From: Azoarcus sp. | GTDB lineage: Bacteria > Pseudomonadota > Gammaproteobacteria > Burkholderiales > Rhodocyclaceae | Assembly: GCA_031268195.1 (NCBI GenBank) | Contig: JAIRXQ010000025.1 | Location: 1-64,000 of the forward strand | DNA: 64,000 nucleotides | Reading direction: 5' to 3' | Shown: one piece after another, positions 9,904 to 17,725 of the stretch | How positions within the stretch are numbered: the first letter of the stretch is position 1 | Layout of the letters: every line of letters begins with the position of its first letter | Notes under the pieces: generated by a model | Told to the model about the DNA's origin: nothing | Database searches by the model: none | The model's input: the letters and a program-made list of their open reading frames with translations, nothing else | Program-made: the position numbers and the translations under genes

Positions 9904-11304
9904 TTACCTTTTCTGCCCGCACACCCCGACCCATTCCAGATACTCCGCTTTCCGAAGCCGATAGCGCGCCAGACGGCCTTCGTCGAGGTTCTGGATGCTG
10001 TCTTCGAGCAGGCGCGTGAATGCCTTGCGGTCGCGGCCGGAGACGATCCGGGCTGCGACGCGCTTGATGTTGGCAGGTGTCGGCGCCAATCCGCCCCTGA
10101 CCAGCGTCTGCACGGCGTCGATCAGTTCTTGCTGATAACGGATTTTCAGGGGATCGGGCGCAGCGGGTTCGGGCGTGGCGGCGAGGTAACGCTGACAGGA
10201 GCGTTCATAGGCCCAAATGAACACGTCGCGCAGCAGTTCGACGCGGCGCAGCTCATAGATGCCGATGGTGCCTTCGACGTAAGCGAGTTCGGGCACATCG
10301 ATGAAAGTGAGCGGGCACAGGTTGTGGCGGATGAGCGGAATGTTGGCAGCCAGCCGCGAAACGCGTTTATTGACGCTCACGAACGGTTGCAGATAAGGAA
10401 TTTGCACCATCAGAAAAAACGCCTGCTCGAAGGGATCGACGATCGCGGCGGTTTTGTCGAGGAGCATGTGAAACCGCTCCTCGATGAATTGCGGCATCGC
10501 CGCCGGGGCGAACGAAGTGCCGGGGATTTCCACCGGCTGGCGGCGCAGCTTGCCGGAAGCGTCGTCGCGCAGCAGGTTTTGCGACAACACGGCATGCAGA
10601 TTGCGGAAAGAGAGGACATCGAAACCGACCTCGATGGCGTCGTCGACCAACATGTCGACGGCAGCGCGATGGTTGAGGATCATCTGCGTCTCGACGATGC
10701 TCCGGCTCTCCGGCGTACGGCCGGATTCGAGCAGATTTTGGGTTTCGGGCCGAGTATAGGTGTTGCCCTCGAGCCGCGAGGACTCACAAGACAGATCAAC
10801 GCACAGGCGATCGAGGTTGGCGCGGGCATGGACGCCAGCAGGCAGCCCCGCCGCCGGGGTGCGGCCGATCTCGTGCAACTGGCGGCGGATCGGATCGGGC
10901 AGATATTGACTCACGCCCGGCACGTAGCGCTCCAGCAGGCGGCTGTCGTAGCCGATGGCGCCTGGCCGCGCGGAGGGCTGGCGCACGAGATCGCGCACTT
11001 CCGCACCTGCGGCGGACAGCGGCACGTAGATTTCATAGGCCGAACCCGGTTCAGCGGTGTGCCAGGCCGAAAGCAGCGCATCGAAAGTCACGGGCCGGTA
11101 GAGCCGGGCGACGCTCCTGCCCTCGCCCACGATGCGCCCGTCGCTCACCAACCGCGCCAGCCGACGCTGCAATGTGCGCCGATTGATGCCCTCCAGCGGC
11201 GCCACCAGCGCTTCATGCAAAGCGGAAATCCCGATACCGCCGGGGAAATTCGCCACCGCCGCCGCAATCACGTCCAGTTGCCGCACATCTTCAGCCTGTT
11301 TCAT
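9904..11304 (-). CDS. Fic family protein with non-canonical catalytic motif and N-terminal winged-helix-like region
   Basis: SSRLEGN (Fic inhibitory-motif-like) and YLQPFVSVNKRVSRLAANIPLIRHNLCPLTF at the position of HPFxDGNGR. ATG at 11304; the longer tracked ORF uses TTG. Confidence 0.8.
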   Translation of the reverse strand: MKQAEDVRQLDVIAAAVANFPGGIGISALHEALVAPLEGINRRTLQRRLARLVSDGRIVGEGRSVARLYRPVTFDALLSAWHTAEPGSAYEIYVPLSAAGAEVRDLVRQPSARPGAIGYDSRLLERYVPGVSQYLPDPIRRQLHEIGRTPAAGLPAGVHARANLDRLCVDLSCESSRLEGNTYTRPETQNLLESGRTPESRSIVETQMILNHRAAVDMLVDDAIEVGFDVLSFRNLHAVLSQNLLRDDASGKLRRQPVEIPGTSFAPAAMPQFIEERFHMLLDKTAAIVDPFEQAFFLMVQIPYLQPFVSVNKRVSRLAANIPLIRHNLCPLTFIDVPELAYVEGTIGIYELRRVELLRDVFIWAYERSCQRYLAATPEPAAPDPLKIRYQQELIDAVQTLVRGGLAPTPANIKRVAARIVSGRDRKAFTRLLEDSIQNLDEGRLARYRLRKAEYLEWVGVCGQKR

Positions 11305-11321
11305 GCTACCCCTGTCATGCG

Positions 11322-11346
11322 TTGCGCGACATTTTTTGTCGCACAA
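11322..11346. promoter_or_regulatory. operator-like inverted repeat upstream of the fic-like gene
   Basis: TTGCGCGACA-ttttt-TGTCGCACAA, 9/10 symmetric per half-site, 18 bp upstream of the ATG. Confidence 0.5.
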
Positions 11347-11471
11347 TCTGTCGTGATCATGGCGCGCATTATGTCACACAAACGGAGGTGGGTGAGCTCG
11401 ATCGACCAGAATGCGAATGAGCAAGCTCCAATGAGCAAACTTCACTTTGCCGCAGCTCGACCCGCAGGCAT

Positions 11472-12236
11472 TCAATCGACTATTTTCGAGAGCTCATCCG
11501 GGTCGAAATCGTCCCGTTTTTCCTCCACCGCCGGATCGAGCTCGATGCCCGCGGCAGCAAGGCGTTCGACGAGGAGATGGAAACGCCGGTCGGTGTCGGC
11601 GGCGTGATCCAGCAGGCCATGCAGGGCACGGGCGAGCGGATCGCTCATGTCGCTGGTGACGGCGTAGGCGGAAAATGAGAAGCCGCCGTGCTCGGCGGGG
11701 TGTTCGGGCTTGGCGGTGTGGCCGGGTTCGAGGATGCGCGCCGGATTGCCGACGGCGGTGGCCCCAGCGGGCACGGGTTTGGTGACGACGGCATTGGAGC
11801 CGATCTTGGCACCGTCGCCGACCTCGAAACCGCCGAGCACCTTGGCGCCCGCGCCGACCACCACGCCGCGCCCAAGCGTCGGGTGGCGCTTGGTGTTGCG
11901 GTAAAGCGTGGTGCCGCCGAGCGTGACGCCCTGATAAATCGTGCAATCGTCCCCGACTTCCGCCGTCTCCCCGATCACCACACCCATGCCGTGATCGATG
12001 AACACGCGCCGCCCGATTTTCGCCGCTGGATGAATTTCGATGCCGGTCAGCCAGCGCCCGACATGACTGATGGCGCGCCCCAACCAGTGCAGCCCCCTGC
12101 CCCACGCCGCGTGCGCGAGGCGGTGCCAGATGAGCGCATGCACGCCTGGATAACAGGTAAACACCTCCCATGTCGATCGGGCCGCCGGGTCACGCTCGCG
12201 CACGCTGGCAAGGTCTTCGCGCAATTGGTCGAACAT
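11472..12236 (-). CDS. cysE: serine O-acetyltransferase
   Basis: [41 protein letters not shown] hexapeptide repeats, [12 protein letters not shown]. Confidence 0.95.
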   Translation of the reverse strand: MFDQLREDLASVRERDPAARSTWEVFTCYPGVHALIWHRLAHAAWGRGLHWLGRAISHVGRWLTGIEIHPAAKIGRRVFIDHGMGVVIGETAEVGDDCTIYQGVTLGGTTLYRNTKRHPTLGRGVVVGAGAKVLGGFEVGDGAKIGSNAVVTKPVPAGATAVGNPARILEPGHTAKPEHPAEHGGFSFSAYAVTSDMSDPLARALHGLLDHAADTDRRFHLLVERLAAAGIELDPAVEEKRDDFDPDELSKIVD

Positions 12237-12318
12237 GGGGACATTTCCTGTGCCGGGTCGTTGGGGTCAGGGGACAGTCTTTGCCGCCGCCCGAAGCCCG
12301 CATTCTACGTGCAGTTCT

Positions 12319-13059
12319 TTACTTATTCCTACCGGCGCTGAAACTGGCGAGGATGCCGCGCAAGATGGCGACTTCCTCTTTTTCCAGCCGCGTGCGCCCG
12401 AACAGGCGGCGCAGGCGCAACATGAGGCGGCGCGGCCTGGCGGAATCGAGAAAGCCGCTGGAGACGATGCTCGTCTCCAGATGCGTGAAGAAGCCTTCGA
12501 TTTCCGCGTGTGTGGCAGGCTCGGGCAGCGGCTCGGCGGGCAGCGCCGCGCCCTCGCCCAATGCGGCCAACCGCAGTTCATAGCACATCAGCTGCACTGC
12601 CGCGCCGAGGTTGAGCGAGGCGTAATCCGCGCTCGTGGGAATCGTCACCGGCCGCGCGCACAGGCTCAGTTCGTCGTTGGAAAGCCCCGCCGATTCGCTG
12701 CCAAAGACCAGCGCCGCGTCGCCGCGCCCGCTCCAGGCGAGCAATTCGGCGGCAGCCTCGCGTGGCGCGCGGCGCGGCAGGGACAAATCCCGCCGTCGCG
12801 CGGTGAGCGCCGCCGCGAACACCGTCCCGGCGAGCGCATCGGGCAAGGTTTCGACGACACGGGCGCGCTCCAGCACATCCACCGCGCCGGAAGCCCGCGC
12901 CACGGCAGCGGGATCGAGCCGGGCTGCGGTGGGTCGAACCAGCCACAACTCCCGCAATCCCATGACTTTCATCGCCCGCGCCGCCGCGCCGACGTTGCCC
13001 GGATGGGTCGGACGGATCAGTACGACACGAACTCGGTCAAGCGCGGAGAGTGCATTCAT
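12319..13059 (-). CDS. trmJ: tRNA (cytidine/uridine-2'-O-)-methyltransferase TrmJ
   Basis: VRVVLIRPTHPGNVGAAARAMKVMGLRELWLV, LVFGSESAGLSNDEL, IPTSADYASLNLGAAVQLMCYE (SpoU/TrmH superfamily). ATG at 13059. Confidence 0.93.
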   Translation of the reverse strand: MNALSALDRVRVVLIRPTHPGNVGAAARAMKVMGLRELWLVRPTAARLDPAAVARASGAVDVLERARVVETLPDALAGTVFAAALTARRRDLSLPRRAPREAAAELLAWSGRGDAALVFGSESAGLSNDELSLCARPVTIPTSADYASLNLGAAVQLMCYELRLAALGEGAALPAEPLPEPATHAEIEGFFTHLETSIVSSGFLDSARPRRLMLRLRRLFGRTRLEKEEVAILRGILASFSAGRNK

Positions 13060-13104
13060 ATTAAAATTGTGGGTTTTTCGCCCTGCCCCATCGGAGCGCC
13101 AGCC

Positions 13105-13920
13105 ATGAATCCCAACCTCGACCCCGCCATCAATATCGCTGTCAAGGCCGCGCGCCGCGCCGCTTCGATCATCAATCAGGCTGCCAATCAGATCGATCTT
13201 CTGAGCGTCGAGGCAAAAGCGCCCAATGATTTCGTCACCGAGGTCGACCGCGCCGCCGAGGAGGCTATCGTCGGCATCCTGCGCGAAGCCTGTCCGGAGC
13301 ACGGAATTCTAGCAGAGGAGTCCGGGCGCACCGGCCCGCAGGACGGGCGCGGCGCGGAGTTCGTGTGGGTGGTCGACCCGCTCGACGGCACCACCAATTT
13401 CATCCACGGCTTTCCGCAGTACGCGGTGTCCATCGCGCTGACGAAAAAAGGCGTGCCCGAACATGCCGTCATTTTCGACCCCACCGCCAACGAACTTTTC
13501 ACCGCCTCGCGCGGCCGCGGCGCGTTCCTGAATGAGCGCCGCATCCGTGTCTCGAAGCGGCAGAAACTCGCTGACGCGCTGCTCGGCACCGGCTTTCCGT
13601 TCCGCCAGTTCGAGCACATCGACGCCTATATCGCCATGTTCCGCGAACTGACGAAGAAAAGCGCCGGCCTGCGCCGCCCCGGCGCGGCAGCACTGGATTT
13701 GGCGTGGGTCGCCTGCGGGCGGCTCGATGGCTTTTTCGAAATCGGACTCAAGCCGTGGGACATGGCCGCCGGGCTCTTGCTGATTCAGGAAGCAGGCGGC
13801 TTCACCGCCGATTTCGAGGACGAAGGCGACTGCCTGCAAACCGGCAATGTCGTCGCAGGCACGCCGAAGGTGTTTACAGAGCTGCTGCGGGTTGTGAGGA
13901 CGTGCTGGAGTGAACGCTGA
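13105..13920 (+). CDS. suhB: inositol monophosphatase family protein
   Basis: ILAEESG, VWVVDPLDGTTNFIHGFPQYAVSIAL, WDMAAGLLLIQEAGG motifs. ATG at 13105. Confidence 0.95.
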   Translation: MNPNLDPAINIAVKAARRAASIINQAANQIDLLSVEAKAPNDFVTEVDRAAEEAIVGILREACPEHGILAEESGRTGPQDGRGAEFVWVVDPLDGTTNFIHGFPQYAVSIALTKKGVPEHAVIFDPTANELFTASRGRGAFLNERRIRVSKRQKLADALLGTGFPFRQFEHIDAYIAMFRELTKKSAGLRRPGAAALDLAWVACGRLDGFFEIGLKPWDMAAGLLLIQEAGGFTADFEDEGDCLQTGNVVAGTPKVFTELLRVVRTCWSER

Positions 13921-13940
13921 CCGAGAGCGCTGACCGAGAG
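13915..13940. repeat. 13-bp perfect tandem duplication spanning the suhB stop codon
   Basis: CGCTGACCGAGAG x2. Confidence 0.8.
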
Positions 13941-14187
13941 CAGATTTTCAGGCCGCCGCGCGGGGGGCGGACCGTGATGGCAGTCACAGTGCTCCCCCGT
14001 TGCCCACAGCGATAGCATTGCAGGCATGGCGCGCGCATCACGGAACAGCCGCGCACCGCGGGGACGTGTTGAAGCACTCGAAATCACGCATTCATCGAGC
14101 GTGCTTTTTTCCACGTCGCGTGCCATCGAATTCACGCACGGCGATGACGATCGCGGATAATTTGATCGCTCTTCGCCGCAATCCATC

Positions 14188-15039
14188 ATGCATTCCGCAC
14201 AGGAACTTGTCGCCAATATCGAGTCGCTCGCCGCGCTGCCCACGGTGTATTACCGCGTCCGCGAGCAGCTCGAATCGCCCGATGGCACGATCGCCGAGGT
14301 CGCACGGCTGGTGGAATCCGACCCCGCGATCACCACCGGCGTGCTGCGGCTGGTCAATAGCGCCTTCTACGGCTTTAGCCGCAAGATCGAGAGCGTCGAG
14401 CGCGCCATTCCCATTCTCGGCATGCGCCAGACGCACGATCTGGTGCTGGCGATGTCGGTCAGCGCCGTATTCGACGGCATCCGCCCGCAAAAGCTGGACA
14501 TGAAGCACTACTGGCAAAGCTGCATGCTGACCGCGCTTGCGGCCCGCGAGCTGGCCTACCTCGCCTGCGGCCTTGCGTCGGAGCGCATGTTCGTGGTCGG
14601 GCTGCTGGCGGACATCGGACATCCGGTGATGTATCAGACTGTGCCGGAGCTGGCGCTGGAAGCCCGCACCGTGGCCGACGCGAGCGGCGAGCCGCTCTTC
14701 GAGGCCGAACGCCGCATCGTCGGCTGCGATTACGCCGAAGTGGGCGCGACGCTGGTGGATACGTGGCAACTGCCCACACGCTTTGCGGAAGTCATCGGCG
14801 CGCAAATCTCGCCGCGCCTGGGCGGCGAGCGCATGCAGGAAGCGGAAGTGCTGCATGTGGCACAGATCATCAGCAACGCCGACCGTCGGGGCGAAGCAAG
14901 CGATCAGGCGCTGGCGCGTGTCGATCCGCGCATCTGGGACGACCTCGGCATCGGCGCCGCCCATTTCATCAGCGTGCGCGAAGCCGCTGAAATGAACCTG
15001 AGCTCCTGCACGGCGATGTTCTTTCCCGGCGCCGCGTAA
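14188..15039 (+). CDS. HDOD domain-containing protein
   Basis: LPTVYYRVREQLESPDGTIAEVARLVESDPAITTGVLRLVNSAFYGFSRKIESVERAIPILGMRQ typical of HDOD. Confidence 0.9.
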   Translation: MHSAQELVANIESLAALPTVYYRVREQLESPDGTIAEVARLVESDPAITTGVLRLVNSAFYGFSRKIESVERAIPILGMRQTHDLVLAMSVSAVFDGIRPQKLDMKHYWQSCMLTALAARELAYLACGLASERMFVVGLLADIGHPVMYQTVPELALEARTVADASGEPLFEAERRIVGCDYAEVGATLVDTWQLPTRFAEVIGAQISPRLGGERMQEAEVLHVAQIISNADRRGEASDQALARVDPRIWDDLGIGAAHFISVREAAEMNLSSCTAMFFPGAA

Positions 15040-15060
15040 CGGGCGCACCAGGAACACGCC

Positions 15061-16386
15061 TCAAGGCGCGAGCACGATGCGCGTCTGCGGCGTGACGAAG
15101 CCGAGCAGAAACCGCATCGCCGCCTCCGGCACCGCAACACAGCCCGCCGTGGGGCGGCCGGAGGCGACATGCAGGAAGATCGCGGAACCCTTGCCGGAGA
15201 CGACCGGCGCGCTGTTGTAGTCGAGCACGAGCGCATATTTGTAGGCAACGCCGTAGTTGATCAGATGCTCGGCGGTTTTCCAGTCCGCATCGGGGAAATC
15301 CGTGCGCGCCCACTGGTTGTAATACTTTGAGGCCGGATCGTCGACCCACACATCGGCGGCGGAAACTTTTGTGTATGGCAGCGTCGAGCCGGGATCGTTG
15401 GCCACGCCGAACGCCCGCGTGAAGCCGAACACGCCGCGCGGCGTACCGCCGTCGCCTTCGCGCTTGTCGGCGCGGAAACCGCTGCGGCCAAGCCAGGCAG
15501 AAGTCACGAAGCGTAACGTCCAGGCGCCGTTCTCTCTGGCGTATGCCCGCACGGTCGCACGGCTGGCGGGCGCTCCCGGTGACACGACGAGCGCGCGCGG
15601 CGCGGCGCCCGCCCTGGCGGTCAGCATGAGCGCCGTCGCCTCATCGGCCGCGCGCGGCGCGGCGACCGGAAAATCGAAAACGTCGCTGGAAAATGGCTCG
15701 TTTTTCAGGGCGTAATGCCACCACTCTTCCTTCAAACGTTTGAAGCCATGCGCTTCCATCGCATCGCGCAAAATGGCGCGATTGGCCGCCTGCGGGGGCG
15801 TAATTCCCGCCGCGCCGTGGTGCGAGATGACATCGAAGCGATCGAACGACGACCCCATGTCGATCTCCTGCCCCGTTTTCAGGTCGACGAGCGTCAAATC
15901 GACGGTGCTGCCGCGCGAATGCCCCGAACGGCGGGCGATGTAGCCAAGTTCAAACAGTTTTGCTTTATCGACGCCGGGATAGAACGCGGCCTTGTTGCGC
16001 GTATCGCCCACATCCTCGGCCCAACGCACGAAATGGCGCACCGCGGCGGCCGGGCGGTAGGCATCGAAAATCTTGAGCGCGTAGCCCTTGCCGCGCAGCG
16101 TGCGGGCCGCGTCCCGGAGCGCGGCGGCGGCTTCGGCGGAGAGCACCGCTTCAGAGGCTTCGTAGCCATCGATCCTCGTCCCCACGAAATTGTGGGTGCC
16201 GGCATAACGAATATCCAGCACCGCCTCCGGCACCGCGTCGCGCACAAAGACGAATCCCGCTGGCGGATAAGTCGCGGACGCAACCGAAGGCGTCGCATCG
16301 AGCGCCCGCGCCGCGCCGCACAGCAGGAACAACAGGGCGAAGCCCGCCCGGACGACCGAATGGATTTGCCACTGCGCCAATTTCAT
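15061..16386 (-). CDS. fusion: D-Ala-D-Ala dipeptidase (VanX/DdpX family) + L,D-transpeptidase-like (YkuD) domain, secreted
   Basis: Signal peptide; VanX-type FDAYRP, SGHSRGSTVDL, EEWWHY; C-terminal FLHVASGRPTAGCVAVPE (YkuD-like His/Cys motif). Confidence 0.88.
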   Translation of the reverse strand: MKLAQWQIHSVVRAGFALLFLLCGAARALDATPSVASATYPPAGFVFVRDAVPEAVLDIRYAGTHNFVGTRIDGYEASEAVLSAEAAAALRDAARTLRGKGYALKIFDAYRPAAAVRHFVRWAEDVGDTRNKAAFYPGVDKAKLFELGYIARRSGHSRGSTVDLTLVDLKTGQEIDMGSSFDRFDVISHHGAAGITPPQAANRAILRDAMEAHGFKRLKEEWWHYALKNEPFSSDVFDFPVAAPRAADEATALMLTARAGAAPRALVVSPGAPASRATVRAYARENGAWTLRFVTSAWLGRSGFRADKREGDGGTPRGVFGFTRAFGVANDPGSTLPYTKVSAADVWVDDPASKYYNQWARTDFPDADWKTAEHLINYGVAYKYALVLDYNSAPVVSGKGSAIFLHVASGRPTAGCVAVPEAAMRFLLGFVTPQTRIVLAP

Positions 16387-16554
16387 GCCACACCCTGCTT
16401 CGTTTTCGTTTCGCAAGACGCGCATTGTAGGACATCGGCCTGGGCGATGGCGGCCCACAGCACGACCCATAGCACAACCCATAGCGCGGCCCACGGCGCG
16501 GCGGACGGCAATACTTTTTCGTTGTCGAAGACATTTACAATACAAGCATTGACA

Positions 16555-16575
16555 TTAAATAAACCTGTTATTTAA
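16555..16575. promoter_or_regulatory. AT-rich inverted repeat upstream of the PEP-CTERM gene
   Basis: TTAAATAA-acctg-TTATTTAA, perfect 8-bp arms. Confidence 0.4.
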
Positions 16576-16591
16576 CAAAAAGTTACAAAAG

Positions 16592-16608
16592 TGGCCCACT
16601 TTTTGCTT
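16592..16608 (+). promoter_or_regulatory. candidate sigma-54 (-24/-12) promoter
   Basis: TGGCCCACTTTTTGCTT: GG-N10-GC spacing with TTGC -12 element, 54 bp upstream of the ATG at 16663. Confidence 0.55.
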
Positions 16609-16662
16609 AAGGGATGTTACCGATTCACTTGATACAGAATTATTTTTTGGAGTTGAAATAAC

Positions 16663-17397
16663 ATGAAAAGCAAGATTCTCAGCACATTGACGCTCACCGG
16701 TTTCATGCTTGTCACGCCCGCCGCGCAGGCCGCGCCCGTCAGTTTTACGCTGAATTGGGATGTGCCCAATACCGTTTGGAGCGATGGTTCCTCCGGCAAT
16801 CAGTACACTCAGAAGATCCCCGCTGGCAGAGACCATGCGGGCTCCATCAAATGGGCCGGAAATGTGACGGACGAACTCGCCAAACTGGAGCTCAGTTGGG
16901 GCGATCCGAGCTGGCTGAGACTCACCAACAATGATCGCGGCGGCACCACGCTCACCCACTACAACTCGACCGATCCGGAGAACCGTCCCTGGCTGCCGTC
17001 ACTGGCCGGAACCAATCTGCTGCTGAGCTACGTGTTCGGCGGGCAGACTTACACGGATTCCTTCGCGGTGCGCTTCACCGAAACGCCCAACGCGGGCAGG
17101 AACGTCAACGACATTTTCTACATCGAGCCGTTCGAATTTCTGGTGCAACTGACCGGCGACGACGGCTACCTCTACGATGTCCATTTCTTCAGCGACACCC
17201 CGGCCTCGACGTACGAAAACTTTCTGGTCGAGGGCAACCTCATGGGGTTCGATACGCCCGAGGGGCAATACAGCTACCTGCATTTCGCGATGACCGCGGA
17301 GCGTGCTGCTACCGCCGCCGTTCCCGAGCCGAGCATGCTGGCGCTGCTTGGCATCGGTCTGGCCGGTTTCGGTGCGATGCGCCGCCGGCGCGCCTGA
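16663..17397 (+). CDS. PEP-CTERM sorting domain-containing secreted protein
   Basis: Signal peptide MKSKILSTLTLTGFMLVTPAAQAAP; C-terminus VPEPSMLALLGIGLAGFGAMRRRRA. Confidence 0.93.
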   Translation: MKSKILSTLTLTGFMLVTPAAQAAPVSFTLNWDVPNTVWSDGSSGNQYTQKIPAGRDHAGSIKWAGNVTDELAKLELSWGDPSWLRLTNNDRGGTTLTHYNSTDPENRPWLPSLAGTNLLLSYVFGGQTYTDSFAVRFTETPNAGRNVNDIFYIEPFEFLVQLTGDDGYLYDVHFFSDTPASTYENFLVEGNLMGFDTPEGQYSYLHFAMTAERAATAAVPEPSMLALLGIGLAGFGAMRRRRA

Positions 17398-17444
17398 TTC
17401 GATACGTACCAATCCAATGCGCATCATCCAGGTACGCATCAGCC

Positions 17445-17475
17445 ATACGGGGAGCTTCGGCTCCCCGTATTTTTT
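17445..17475 (+). terminator. rho-independent terminator after the PEP-CTERM gene
   Basis: ATACGGGGAGC-TTCG-GCTCCCCGTAT then T-run. Confidence 0.9.
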
Positions 17476-17576
17476 CGCCCGCGCCGCCAGCGGACGCACC
17501 AGCATGATTTCCGGCGGCGAACGCCCCAAAAACGTTGACCTGCCGCAAAGAATCGTTAAATAACGACGTTATTGCG

Positions 17577-17592
17577 GCACTATATCTAGTAA
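17577..17592 (+). promoter_or_regulatory. candidate NrdR box upstream of nrdJ
   Basis: gcaCTATATCTAGtaa resembles the NrdR consensus acaCwAtATaTwGtgt. A TTGACA -35-like element lies just downstream (17604-17609). Confidence 0.45.
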
Positions 17593-17725
17593 CAAAATCA
17601 GGCTTGACACACAAATAAAATACGTAACTTATTGTTTTTATTTATTATACTTTTTTTGCAAAAACCGGACTTCGGCGCTATCCTCACAGCCTTGCCGATC
17701 AACGTTCCGGGGAAACGTAATCATC

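Noticed and set aside
16441-16505. Degenerate GCCCAYRGC.. repeats as a possible mobile/REP element
   Set aside because: Short, degenerate and GC-rich, upstream of the VanX-like ORF; no terminal structure or second copy seen.
17541-17725. Possible cobalamin riboswitch ahead of the B12-dependent nrdJ
   Set aside because: No B12-box-like GCCACTG motif and the leader is too short for the known cobalamin aptamer.
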